NCBI GenBank assembly: GCA_046094425.1
Contig: JBJTHI010000104.1
Span: forward strand, 1-7,663
DNA length: 7,663 bases
Direction: 5' to 3'
Source of the DNA: JANPCX01 sp046094425
Lineage (GTDB): Bacteria; Pseudomonadota; Gammaproteobacteria; Burkholderiales; Burkholderiaceae_C
The notes beneath the pieces are model-generated. The model was not told the origin of the DNA, searched no databases, and saw nothing but the letters and a program-made list of their open reading frames with translations. Of the stretch, positions 1 through 7,075 are shown piece after piece. The translations under genes and the position numbers were made by a program. Each line of letters begins with the position of its first letter. Position 1 is the first letter of the stretch.

Positions 1-60
1 GTCATGACCTCAAACTCTCGAACCGCCTGGTGCGGACCCGCATGCCAGGTGGTGTGGCAG

Positions 61-86
61 GGGTGCCTCCGATAATGGAGGCCCCC
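61..86 (+). promoter_or_regulatory. Hairpin in the porin leader
   Basis: Bases 61-70 can pair with 77-86 around the loop GATAAT: nine pairs and one T-C mismatch, with an uninterrupted GCCTCC/GGAGGC core next to the loop. There is no T-run after it, so it is a poor terminator. The right arm contains GGAGG, placed like a Shine-Dalgarno site for the ATG at 88. If transcribed, the hairpin would hide that site. The loop GATAAT also resembles a -10 hexamer, but I see no good -35 about 17 bases upstream. The element could therefore be an RNA structure or a DNA site around a promoter; the sequence does not decide. Confidence 0.4.
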
Positions 87-87
87 T

Positions 88-189
88 ATGCCGATTTCGC
101 TCTTCCATGTTGCATCGCAGTTAAGGGAAACTGAGCGTGGAAAATGTGCAACAGCGTCATCTGCCCGCCAGACGCAGCATGCAAAATAG
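88..189 (+). CDS. Possible 33-residue leader peptide upstream of the porin
   Basis: The ATG at 88 opens a 33-codon frame ending in TAG at 187-189, 26 bases before the porin start. It is preceded by GGAGG at 77-81 with a 6-base spacer, exactly the arrangement used by the porin at 216. The predicted peptide starts MPISLFHVASQLRETERGKC. It has no clear signal sequence, no run of a single amino acid that would suggest attenuation, and no family I recognise. The only support is the strong start module and the position, so it may be a chance frame or a regulatory upstream ORF rather than a functional peptide. Confidence 0.2.
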   Translation: MPISLFHVASQLRETERGKCATASSARQTQHAK

Positions 190-204
190 AACGATCGTTC
201 ACTT

Positions 205-214
205 GGAGGCCTCC
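205..214 (+). promoter_or_regulatory. Ribosome-binding site of the porin inside a palindrome
   Basis: GGAGG at 205-209 lies 6 bases before the ATG at 216 and fixes that start over the in-frame ATG at 144, which has no such site and would place 24 non-signal-like residues ahead of the signal peptide. The site is part of the perfect 10-base palindrome GGAGGCCTCC. Its GCCTCC half (209-214) and GGAGGC half (205-210) are complementary to the equivalent segments of the upstream hairpin (77-82 and 65-70). Confidence 0.6.
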
Positions 215-215
215 T

Positions 216-1472
216 ATGAAAACTAAGCTAACTCTAGGGTTTGTTGCGCTGACCGTTTCGAGTGCTGCCTTTTCGCAAACGGGTTCACCGACGGTTGAGT
301 TGTACGGTATCGCCGATGCCGGGGTGATGCGGGTCAGCGGTTTGCGGGGGGGGTCTGCGAGTTTTTTGGCCAGCGGCATCATGGAAGGAACCCGCTGGGG
401 GCTCAGGGGCAATGAAGATTTGGGTGGTGGCTGGCGTGCCCTGTTCACTTTGGAAAGCCGCGTGGAAATTGACACCGGAGGCACGAGCAACCGCCCTCTG
501 TCGGGTACGCAATTGCCAGACCGTGTCAGCGTGGCGACTCTGATGGGTTTGCCAGCCAGCATGCAGCCCTTTGTGACTGCGGTTGGTGCCAGCATTGCCA
601 ATGCTTCAGCGGGTGTGAACCTTCCCAATCGTTTGTTTGATCGCCAAGCCTATGTGGGATTGGTGACGCCCGTGGGTGGTATCTTGGCTGGCCGCATGTA
701 CACACCGGCCTATGAATTGAACGCCAACTTCGACATCATGAAAACAGAGTCGAGTTTGGCCGCGGGCCAGGTCGGATCCTTCCCTCCCACGATCGACATC
801 CGTCATTCCAATTCCCTGGCCTATCGCATCCAAAAAGATGGCATCACCGGTTCGTTGATGTACAGCATGGGTGAAATTCCTGGCTCGAATTCCAAAGGAC
901 GCTTTTGGGGTGCCATGGCCATGTACAAAAGCTCTGGCTTCTCGGCTGGTTTGGCCTACAACACACGCAACAACGAGTTGGGTGCCAAGTCTCTGACGAC
1001 ATTCATAGGCGGCGCTTCGGTCAATGTGGGTAGTGGCGCGTTCAATGTCATGGCTGCCAGTATCAAGGACAAGAACCCCTCTGACCTCTCGACGATTGCA
1101 GCAACACTGAATGCACAAACAGGAAACACGGCGGTTGGTGGCCCAGTGCAAAGCGCCTTCATCAATGCGTTGAAGCTAGACGGTCAACTGCTGCATGTGG
1201 GTTACCGTCGCGTGATGGGGCCCAATACAATCTCTGTAGCCTATACCCAGTACAACGACAAACGCCCGTCAAATGCGGACACTGCGTCATACGGTGTGGC
1301 CTATACCTACGCGCTCTCTAAACGTACCGATGTCAATGCCGTTTTGACGCGCTTCAACAACTCGGGTTTGGGACAGGCCGCACCAGGCCAAGCCGGTTTC
1401 TTGGGAGGCGTCACAGAAACAGCAGGCCGGGACTCCACGAGCCTGGCGCTGGGTTTGCGGCATCGGTTTTAA
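216..1472 (+). CDS. Gram-negative trimeric porin, outer membrane
   Basis: A 418-residue general-diffusion porin of the burkholderial type (16-stranded beta-barrel porin family), which would let small hydrophilic solutes cross the outer membrane. Visible evidence: an N-terminal signal peptide with KTK, a hydrophobic core and a likely cleavage after about residue 20 (SAAFS|Q). The first strand TVELYGIADAGV follows, then the family signature GTRWGLRGNEDLGGGWRALFTLES. A DRQAYVGL segment leads into AGRMYTPAY, and the protein ends in LGLRHRF, with the terminal Phe needed for barrel insertion by the BAM machinery. It is somewhat longer than many family members; a Pro/Ala/Ser-rich insertion around residues 90-135 probably forms an extracellular loop. 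It appears monocistronic, with its own terminator directly downstream. Substrate preference cannot be read from the sequence. Confidence 0.93.
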   Translation: MKTKLTLGFVALTVSSAAFSQTGSPTVELYGIADAGVMRVSGLRGGSASFLASGIMEGTRWGLRGNEDLGGGWRALFTLESRVEIDTGGTSNRPLSGTQLPDRVSVATLMGLPASMQPFVTAVGASIANASAGVNLPNRLFDRQAYVGLVTPVGGILAGRMYTPAYELNANFDIMKTESSLAAGQVGSFPPTIDIRHSNSLAYRIQKDGITGSLMYSMGEIPGSNSKGRFWGAMAMYKSSGFSAGLAYNTRNNELGAKSLTTFIGGASVNVGSGAFNVMAASIKDKNPSDLSTIAATLNAQTGNTAVGGPVQSAFINALKLDGQLLHVGYRRVMGPNTISVAYTQYNDKRPSNADTASYGVAYTYALSKRTDVNAVLTRFNNSGLGQAAPGQAGFLGGVTETAGRDSTSLALGLRHRF

Positions 1473-1490
1473 TTCACCCTCTTGCCGATC

Positions 1491-1520
1491 AAAGCCCTGC
1501 TTCGGCAGGGCTTTCTTTCT
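1491..1520 (+). terminator. Rho-independent terminator of the porin gene
   Basis: A perfect 10-bp stem (AAAGCCCTGC with GCAGGGCTTT) is capped by a TTCG tetraloop and followed by the T-rich tract CTTTCT. It begins 18 bases after the porin stop codon. The UUCG cap is a very stable tetraloop common in bacterial terminators. The A-run on the left arm would also allow some termination from the opposite direction. Confidence 0.93.
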
Positions 1521-1601
1521 GATGGGCTCCAGTTGCCCCCGTAAAAACCGAAAACATGTACGAAGTTTCTTGCTTCTCAGAGTGACTGCAGGTGTGTTGA
1601 T

Positions 1602-2372
1602 ATGGCTGCACGGCGGTTTATGCATCAGGGTGGTAGCTGGCGCGGTTGGTTTTGGCTGGTCGCGGTGGCTGTGCTTTGTGGCTGCGCCACCAATTTGCCT
1701 ACCGAAAAAACGGAACCGCAAGACTCGGCCGTTGCGCCGAACTCTTTCCACGATTGGACGCACAAAACCCTACCTGGTAAGCGGCCCACCCGCTACAAAG
1801 TCACCGAACTGGATGGCAGTCCCGTGGTGCAGGCCGATGCGGACGCGGGGGTGAGTTTGTTTCGCCGCGCGGTGCGGGTAGAGGCCCATCAACTTGGTTC
1901 AGTCGAATTTTCATGGCGCGTTCAGAGCCTGTTGGACAAGGCCGATCTGACGCAGCGCGGCGTAGAAGATGCGCCGGTGCGTGTGGTGCTGGCGTTCGAC
2001 GGAGACCGCAGCAAGTTTTCCCCTAAAAATCGCATGCTGTCCGATTTGTCGAAGTCACTCACCGGGGAATACTTGCCCTATGCCACCTTGATGTATGTGT
2101 GGGACAACCACGCGCAAGCCGGAACGGTGATTCCAGCTGGCAGCGGTACAGACCGTATCCGAAAGCTGGTGCTGGACTCTGGCCCAACGCATGCCAAAAC
2201 CTGGCGCACCCATATGCGCGATATAGCGGCGGACTACCGCTTGGTGTTTGGTGAGGAGCCCGGGGCCTTGGTGGCCGTGGCCTTGATGACTGACAGCGAC
2301 AACACCCGCTCGCGTGCGCGAGCCTGGTATGGCCAGGTGCGAATTTTGGACAACACTGGCCAGCCGCGATAG
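1602..2372 (+). CDS. DUF3047 family lipoprotein
   Basis: A 256-residue protein matching the DUF3047 family, whose biochemical function is unknown. The N-terminus carries basic residues, a hydrophobic segment WFWLVAVAVL and the lipobox LCGC, so Cys28 is the likely lipidated residue and the protein would be membrane-anchored on the periplasmic side. Family-like blocks follow: FSWRVQSLLDKADLTQRGVED (about 102-122), an acidic AFDGD segment (about 129-133), LMYVWDN, DYRLVFGEEPG and VALMTDSDNTRSRARAWYG (about 226-244). The last block, with its Asp-rich TDSDN, is the strongest match. The start at 1602 has a weak AGGTG seven bases upstream; an ATG six codons later is also possible and still keeps the signal sequence. 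The gene follows the porin terminator by about 80 bases, so it probably has its own promoter, which I cannot place convincingly. Its stop codon faces that of amn. Confidence 0.85.
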   Translation: MAARRFMHQGGSWRGWFWLVAVAVLCGCATNLPTEKTEPQDSAVAPNSFHDWTHKTLPGKRPTRYKVTELDGSPVVQADADAGVSLFRRAVRVEAHQLGSVEFSWRVQSLLDKADLTQRGVEDAPVRVVLAFDGDRSKFSPKNRMLSDLSKSLTGEYLPYATLMYVWDNHAQAGTVIPAGSGTDRIRKLVLDSGPTHAKTWRTHMRDIAADYRLVFGEEPGALVAVALMTDSDNTRSRARAWYGQVRILDNTGQPR

Positions 2373-2387
2373 CGCCGCGGTTCCACT

Positions 2388-3881
2388 CTACTGAAACGCT
2401 ACCTCTGCAAAGCTCCGCAGCTTACGGCTGTGCAACTGGCTGCTGCCCGCATCGCGCAGCAACTCGATCGCTCGAATGCCGATGCGCAGATGCTGGTCGA
2501 CCCGTTCGCGGTAGAAGTGGTTGGCCATGCCGGGCAGTTTGATCTCGCCATGCAAAGGCTTGTCACTGACACATAACAACGTGCCGTAAGGCACTCGGAA
2601 ACGGAAGCCATTGGCAGCGATGGTGGCGCTTTCCATGTCCAGCGCAATGGCGCGGCTCTGGCTGAAGCGGCGCTCTGGGGTGCTCTGTGCATTGCGAAAA
2701 GGCAATAACTCCCAGTTGCGGTTGTCGGTGCTGGCCACGGTGCCGGTGCGCATGATGCGTTTGAGTTCGTAGCCTTGCAACTGGGTGACTTCTGCTACAG
2801 CGGCTTCCAGTGCGACTTGCACTTCGGCCAGCGGTGGGATGGGCACCCACAAGGGCAGGTCTTCGTCCAGAACATGATCTTCACGCACATAACCATGGGC
2901 CAGCACGTAGTCGCCCAGGGCTTGCGAGTTACGCAGGCCTGCACAGTGGCCCAGCATGATCCAGGCGTGGGGCCGCAACACGGCGATGTGGTCGGTGATG
3001 GTTTTAGCATTGGCCGGGCCCACACCAATGTTCACCATGGTGATGCCAGCGCCATCTTCTCGCACCAAGTGGTAGGCAGGCATTTGTGGCAAACGTGGGG
3101 GTGGCGTGCCACTGTTGTCGTCTGCTTGCGGTGCCGAGCCTGCGCGGTGCGTGATCACATTGCCGGGCTCGACGAACGCGCTGTATTGGCCGTCCGCTTG
3201 AGCCATGTGTTCATGGCCCTGGCGTACAAACTCGTCAATGTAAAACTGGTAGTTGGTGAAGAGCACAAAGTTCTGGAAATGTTCGGGTGCTGTGCCGGTG
3301 TAGTGGCGCAGTCGGTGCAGTGAGTAGTCCACGCGCGCTGCCGTAAACAGAGCCAAAGGTTGTGCTTCGCCGCGGCGTGGCTCGAATGTGCCGTTGGCAA
3401 TGCCATCGTCCATCGCGCCGAGGTCGGGCAAGTCGAACTGGTCACGCATCAAGAGGCGGCGTGCGGCGTCGAGCGAGCCTTCCAGGTGGTCGTGTTCGCC
3501 GAGTGAGAAGTGCACCGGAATAGGCTGCGAACTGGTGCCGATTTCCAGCGCCACTTGGTGGTTTCGCAGCAGCAGTTTGAACTGCTCGTGGTAGTAGTTG
3601 GCAAACAAGCCGGGTCGGGTCAGGGTGGTCTCATAGGTGCCGGGCCCGGCCACAAAGCCATAACTCAAACGTGAGTCCGCGCGAGCCACGGTGTCTGTGC
3701 GCACCCGCACAAAGGGGTAACAAGCACGCACGTGTTCCGCGGGTGCTTCACCGGCTACAAAGCGCTGCAAGGCGGCGCGCAGATGATCCACGCTGGATTG
3801 GTAAATCGTCTGTACCTGGGCCAGCGCCAGGGCAGGGTCGTCAAAACGGGCTGGGGCGAAAAAGGCGGGCGCGGCAGACAT
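2388..3881 (-). CDS. amn: AMP nucleosidase
   Basis: A cytoplasmic enzyme that hydrolyses AMP to adenine and ribose 5-phosphate, feeding purine salvage and setting AMP levels. The N-terminal part holds the Amn-specific domain (FVRVRTDTVARADSRLSYGF, GPGTYETTLTRP). The C-terminal part is a nucleoside-phosphorylase-like domain with TMVNIGVGPANAKTITDH, MLGHCAGLRNSQALGDYVLAH, the ribose-binding segment ALDMESATIAANG, and VSDKPLHGEIKLPG, whose Asp (about residue 440) corresponds to the catalytic Asp of the E. coli enzyme. It ends in the typical LHSRKLRSF. At 497 residues it is close to the roughly 484 of E. coli Amn. I chose the ATG at 3881 because GAGGA (3887-3891) lies 5 bases upstream. In-frame starts at 3902 and 3908 (ATG) and 3914 (GTG) would add 7 to 11 residues; AGGTG before the 3908 ATG makes that one a second choice. 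Confidence 0.95.
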   Translation of the reverse strand: MSAAPAFFAPARFDDPALALAQVQTIYQSSVDHLRAALQRFVAGEAPAEHVRACYPFVRVRTDTVARADSRLSYGFVAGPGTYETTLTRPGLFANYYHEQFKLLLRNHQVALEIGTSSQPIPVHFSLGEHDHLEGSLDAARRLLMRDQFDLPDLGAMDDGIANGTFEPRRGEAQPLALFTAARVDYSLHRLRHYTGTAPEHFQNFVLFTNYQFYIDEFVRQGHEHMAQADGQYSAFVEPGNVITHRAGSAPQADDNSGTPPPRLPQMPAYHLVREDGAGITMVNIGVGPANAKTITDHIAVLRPHAWIMLGHCAGLRNSQALGDYVLAHGYVREDHVLDEDLPLWVPIPPLAEVQVALEAAVAEVTQLQGYELKRIMRTGTVASTDNRNWELLPFRNAQSTPERRFSQSRAIALDMESATIAANGFRFRVPYGTLLCVSDKPLHGEIKLPGMANHFYRERVDQHLRIGIRAIELLRDAGSSQLHSRKLRSFAEVAFQ

Positions 3882-4104
3882 GTGTTTCCTCAGAGTGTGC
3901 ATTGCCATTTTCACCTGATTGCTTCGCAGTCAGCTCAGGCGCTGCGCCGTGATCTGCTTCACGCTGCCAGCAGGCGTGTGATGGCTTGCCCTTCAAGACT
4001 GGGCTGTGCCGTGAACTGTGTCGCTTGTCACCCGAGCTGAGTAAGCGCAAACTGGATACAACTTGTTACACCACCTATTTCGTCGCCCCTAGGGAGATCA
4101 CGCC
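3882..4104. other. Divergent spacer between amn and the small secreted-protein gene
   Basis: This 223-base stretch should carry promoters for both neighbours, but I find no convincing -35/-10 pair on either strand. It contains the short dyad GGCGCTGCGCC and an imperfect hairpin at 3960-3978 (CACGCTGC with GCAGGCGTG, one bulge). The only clear signals are the ribosome-binding sites at its two ends: GAGGA for amn, and AGGGAG at 4091-4096 for the gene at 4105. No ORF here looks genuine. Confidence 0.5.
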
Positions 4105-4383
4105 ATGAAAAAGCTCTTGACTGTTGTGACGCTGCTGTTCTGCGCGACTTGGACGCACGCGAACGAAACCCAGCGCGAGTTTGAACAGCGCAACGCCTCA
4201 GTCCAGATGGGTGTGCAAGAGGCACGTCTTGCCATGCTCAGTGATGCAGAGCTGGGCAAGTTGCTGGTCGGGGTGAAAAGTGTTGCTGTCCTGCTGCCCT
4301 CGCCGGAAAACATTGACGCCTACTACGCTGTGCAGCGAGAAGCTGTGCGTCGTGGTGCCTCGGTCGCCAAGCTGGCGAACTGA
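4105..4383 (+). CDS. Small secreted protein of unknown function
   Basis: A 92-residue protein that I do not recognise. Residues 1-19 form a clear Sec signal peptide: KK, a hydrophobic core LLTVVTLLFCATW, then THA with cleavage likely before NETQ. The mature form would be about 73 residues, without cysteines and rich in Glu, Arg, Gln and Ala, so largely helical. It has no lipobox and no second membrane segment, so it is probably soluble in the periplasm. Translation is well supported by AGGGAG (4091-4096), 8 bases before the ATG. It stands alone, divergent from amn and convergent with the rhodanese gene, with no obvious operon partner. The coding potential is good (signal peptide plus ribosome site); the function is open. 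Confidence 0.75.
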   Translation: MKKLLTVVTLLFCATWTHANETQREFEQRNASVQMGVQEARLAMLSDAELGKLLVGVKSVAVLLPSPENIDAYYAVQREAVRRGASVAKLAN

Positions 4384-4432
4384 TACGCCGCGCGGGCCCG
4401 GTGCACGGCGCGCAAAGGGTTGCAAAGCTGAA

Positions 4433-4762
4433 TCAGCGTTTGGGAGCGAGCCCACCACCGGCCAAGCCCCAGGCTTCTATGCCACCTTCAAGAAAGCGAA
4501 CATCCAGACCCAAAGTCTGCAGGCTGCTGGCGCAGTTGCGGCTCACTTCGTGGCCGTGCACGCAGTAAACAACCACGGCACCTGAGTTGGGCAGGGAGGT
4601 GCCCCAGGTATCTACCAAGGCAGGGTCGTTCCAGTGGGCCCCGGTGATGAGTGATGTGGCTTGTTCAAAGACAGCGGCGCGTCGCACGTCGATCAAGCGC
4701 GGTGGATGGGCCGATTGCAGCGCCTGCTGCAATTCGTTGACGGTGATGCCGGATGCATTCAT
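4433..4762 (-). CDS. Rhodanese-like sulfurtransferase of the chromate operon
   Basis: A single-domain rhodanese of 109 residues. The family moves sulfane sulfur from a donor to an acceptor through a cysteine persulfide. Visible features are RLIDVRR (about 22-28), GAHWNDP, the active-site loop CVHGHEVS with Cys67 as the nucleophile, and FLEGGIEAW near the C-terminus. The ATG at 4762 overlaps the chrA stop as ATGA, and AAAGG lies 6 bases upstream, so it is probably translated by coupling to chrA. A longer in-frame reading extending upstream inside chrA is rejected because the added residues are out-of-frame chrA sequence. Rhodaneses of this kind recur in chr operons, where they have been called ChrE. 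The in vivo donor and the role in chromate tolerance cannot be told from the sequence. It has no signal peptide and is likely cytoplasmic. Confidence 0.9.
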   Translation of the reverse strand: MNASGITVNELQQALQSAHPPRLIDVRRAAVFEQATSLITGAHWNDPALVDTWGTSLPNSGAVVVYCVHGHEVSRNCASSLQTLGLDVRFLEGGIEAWGLAGGGLAPKR

Positions 4763-6123
4763 GAGAGGCCTTTCAACAGTTGCCATGCCCAACCCAAAAG
4801 GCCAGCCCCCAAGATCACGCTGATCACGCCCACCTTGAAGTGAAACAGAGCCAATGCGGCCAGGGCACCAATCAGCACGGCCGGCCACTCGAAGGTTCCA
4901 GAAAAGCCCGTGGGCCACAGCACGTGGTAAGCAAAAAACAAAGCCAGGTTGACGATGACACCCACCACCGCAGCGGTGATGCCGGTGAGTGGCGCGGTGA
5001 ACTGCAATTTGCCGTGGGTGGACTCAATGAAAGGCCCGCCCAAAAAAATGAACAAGAAGGACGGCAAAAAGGTGAAGAAGGTCACCACGCTGGCCGCAAC
5101 AGCACCGGCCAGAAAGAGCGAGTCGCCCCCGAAAAGAGCCTTGGTCCAGCCGCCTACAAAACCAACGAAAGACACCACCATGATGAGTGGGCCCGGCGTG
5201 GTTTCACCCAAAGCCAGGCCATCCATCATTTGTGCTGCCGTGAGCCATTGGTGGTGTTCCACCGCACCTTGAAAAACATAGGGCAGCACGGCATACGCAC
5301 CACCAAACGTCAGCAGTGCGGCCTTGGTGAAGAACCAGGCCATTTGGGTGAGGGTGGCGTCCCAGCCGAAGTGCCACACCAAAGCCAACATGACGGTCAA
5401 CCACAGGCCCAGGCAAAAGGCCAATACGCGGGTAACCCGGCTCCAACGAAACAGCGCGTGGGCTGGCGTGGGGGTGTGGTCGTCGATGACGGAGGGCGGG
5501 GTGGATGCCGCGCTGTCGCCTTTCTTCTTGCTGGCGCCGTGGCCACCACCGAGCGTGAACTTGGCGGGTGCCAAACGCCCCCCTACATATCCAGCGATGC
5601 CCGCCAGCAACACGATCAAAGGGAAGGGCCAGTTCAGCGCAAAGATGGCCACAAAAGCGGCCACGGCGATGCTCCAAGTCCAGGTGTTCTTCAAGGTGCG
5701 TGAGCCTATGCGGTAAGCCGCCTGCACCACGATGGCGGTCACGGCCGGTTTGATGCCGTAGAGCACCCCGGCCACCGCAGGCACCTGTCCATAAGCCATG
5801 TAAACCCAGGCCAGGCCGATCAAGATAAATAGCGAGGGCAGCACAAACAACACGCCTGCTGCGATGCCACCCCAGGTGCGGTGCATGAGCCAGCCGATGT
5901 AGGTGGCAAGCTGTTGCGCCTCCGGGCCGGGCAGCACCATGCAGTAATTCAGGGCGTGCAAAAAACGCTGCTCGGAAATCCAGCGTCGCTTCTCCACGAG
6001 TTCAGCGTGCATCAAGGCAATCTGACCGGCGGGGCCACCGAAGCTGATGAAACCGAGCTTGAGCCAGTAAAGCAAGGCCAAACGAAACGGCACGGTGGGG
6101 GTGGCAGAAACAGGTGCGGTCAT
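4759..6123 (-). CDS. chrA: Chromate efflux transporter ChrA (two-domain form)
   Basis: A 454-residue inner-membrane protein of the CHR superfamily, which exports chromate from the cytoplasm using the proton motive force. It has the long-chain layout of two homologous halves. The first half holds FGGPAGQ (about 28-34), RRWIS, and PGPEAQQLATYIGW (about 65-78). The second half holds FGGAYAVLP (about 273-281), HHQWLTAAQMMDGLALGE, and TTPGPL (about 308-313). Each half contains several hydrophobic segments. The halves are joined by a hydrophilic linker (about 192-226) rich in Gly, Lys, Ser and Pro, probably cytoplasmic. I chose the ATG at 6123 because the residues after it match the family start (LALLYWLKLGFISFGGPAG) and it lies just after the chrB stop; a reading from 6246 would run through chrB out of frame. 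The ribosome site is weak (GAAAG about 8 bases upstream), so coupling to chrB translation is likely. Confidence 0.95.
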   Translation of the reverse strand: MTAPVSATPTVPFRLALLYWLKLGFISFGGPAGQIALMHAELVEKRRWISEQRFLHALNYCMVLPGPEAQQLATYIGWLMHRTWGGIAAGVLFVLPSLFILIGLAWVYMAYGQVPAVAGVLYGIKPAVTAIVVQAAYRIGSRTLKNTWTWSIAVAAFVAIFALNWPFPLIVLLAGIAGYVGGRLAPAKFTLGGGHGASKKKGDSAASTPPSVIDDHTPTPAHALFRWSRVTRVLAFCLGLWLTVMLALVWHFGWDATLTQMAWFFTKAALLTFGGAYAVLPYVFQGAVEHHQWLTAAQMMDGLALGETTPGPLIMVVSFVGFVGGWTKALFGGDSLFLAGAVAASVVTFFTFLPSFLFIFLGGPFIESTHGKLQFTAPLTGITAAVVGVIVNLALFFAYHVLWPTGFSGTFEWPAVLIGALAALALFHFKVGVISVILGAGLLGWAWQLLKGLS

Positions 6124-6133
6124 GGAGGGGCTT

Positions 6134-7075
6134 TCAAGGCGGCGTGTGGGCGGCATAGAGGCTGTCAAAAAGGGGCAGGGCGGCGGCGAGCAGGGCGTCG
6201 TCGTCCGCATGCAAGGTTTGCAGGCCGCGCACCAGGGTTTCCACACCGGGGGCTTCGTCTATCTCCAGGCCACCCACGTCGATGCAATGCACCAGCTCGC
6301 CCAGACGAAGCAAGGCCGGGTCGGCGTCCAGCCCAAACGCATGAGCCACCACCTCGAAGGTGACACGCTTGCCCACGTGGCTGAAACGTGCGCCGTCGAA
6401 ATCAAAACCGAGTGCATTTTTCGGGCAACGACTGGCCGCTTTCAACCAAACGAAACGGGGCGTGGCGTCGATGAAACGGGTGATCAACCAAGCGGTGGCG
6501 AGCCGGTCTACCCACGGGCGCTGGCGTGTCGCCCAGGTTTGGCCTTGGAAGTTGGCCACTTTCAAGGTTTCTATGCGCGCGACGGCGGCGGTGGGTTCTT
6601 CGGGTGAGAGCTTGGCCTGGATGTCGTTCTGCAGGGCCAACCAGTGGCTGCTGGTTTTTTCGCTGGTGGTGTTGGGAAAGAAGTCGGAGGCGCGTATGGA
6701 TTCAAACGACCGCCCCAATGTGCGCAACAGGTGGTGCAGCGTGGTGTCGCTGGCGCTGCGCAACTGTTGGCGTGCTTCTTTGAGGGACAGGTTGAAGTCC
6801 TGGTAGGCACTGCTTCGGTCAAACAAGGCTTGAAATTCCGCCTCTTGGCTTGGATCGCGTGCCGTCAGCGTGAGCATGTGGGCGCTGGCACCTGCGGCTT
6901 GAATCTCGGCTTCAATGGCCCACAAGTCGCTGGCGGTGGAGGCGTTGGCAGGCAAGAGGTAAACACCGTCCCGCAGCGTCGCACACGCCGTGGCCTTGAG
7001 CGCACGCCAAATCCGTACCCGCAGGCCACTGGGGGAGGTGGGCAGGGCGGCGGTGAGGATCAACCAAGGCGTCAT
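6134..7075 (-). CDS. chrB: Chromate resistance regulator ChrB
   Basis: A 313-residue protein of the ChrB family, known in other proteobacteria as the chromate-responsive regulator of chrA. The N-terminal part (about 1-110) reads LPTSPSGLRVRIWRALKATA and then LRDGVYLLP, a pattern resembling part of PaaX-type regulators. The C-terminal ChrB domain shows WATRQRPWVDRLATAWLITR (about 181-200) with FID next, then LGFDFDGARFSHVG, FEVVAHAFGL and HCIDVGG (about 263-269). The ATG at 7075 fits the family start. There is no good ribosome-binding site before it; instead it abuts a perfect dyad with an embedded promoter, which suggests leaderless translation and possibly autoregulation. The stop lies 10 bases before chrA. 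The family assignment is firm; the regulatory role is taken from relatives. Confidence 0.92.
   Translation of the reverse strand: MTPWLILTAALPTSPSGLRVRIWRALKATACATLRDGVYLLPANASTASDLWAIEAEIQAAGASAHMLTLTARDPSQEAEFQALFDRSSAYQDFNLSLKEARQQLRSASDTTLHHLLRTLGRSFESIRASDFFPNTTSEKTSSHWLALQNDIQAKLSPEEPTAAVARIETLKVANFQGQTWATRQRPWVDRLATAWLITRFIDATPRFVWLKAASRCPKNALGFDFDGARFSHVGKRVTFEVVAHAFGLDADPALLRLGELVHCIDVGGLEIDEAPGVETLVRGLQTLHADDDALLAAALPLFDSLYAAHTPP

Noticed and set aside
144..215. Extending the porin upstream to the ATG at 144
   Set aside because: The extra 24 residues precede a normal signal peptide that begins at 216, and the only good ribosome site is the one serving 216.
606..1151. - strand open frame of 181 codons inside the porin gene
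   Set aside because: It is a shadow of the porin reading frame, with His/Arg/Cys-rich composition and no ribosome site or family match.
2364..2380. Short hairpin CCGCG/CGCGG across the DUF3047 stop codon as a bidirectional terminator between the convergent genes
   Set aside because: Only five pairs with a 7-base loop and no T-run on either strand, so it is too weak to call.
4054..4070. Possible operator around ACAACTTGT upstream of the small secreted-protein gene
   Set aside because: The symmetry is only four pairs around one base and does not extend, well within chance for a window of this size.
4386..4410. GC-rich CGCCG/CGGCG pairing between the small secreted-protein gene and the rhodanese gene as a terminator
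   Set aside because: Five pairs with a long loop and no T-run; the stretch is merely GC-rich.
4780..5703. Long + strand open frame of 307 codons opposite chrA
   Set aside because: It is antisense to an unmistakable chrA, has low-complexity Gly/Gln/Arg-rich composition and no recognisable motif; GC-rich genes often leave such antisense frames open.
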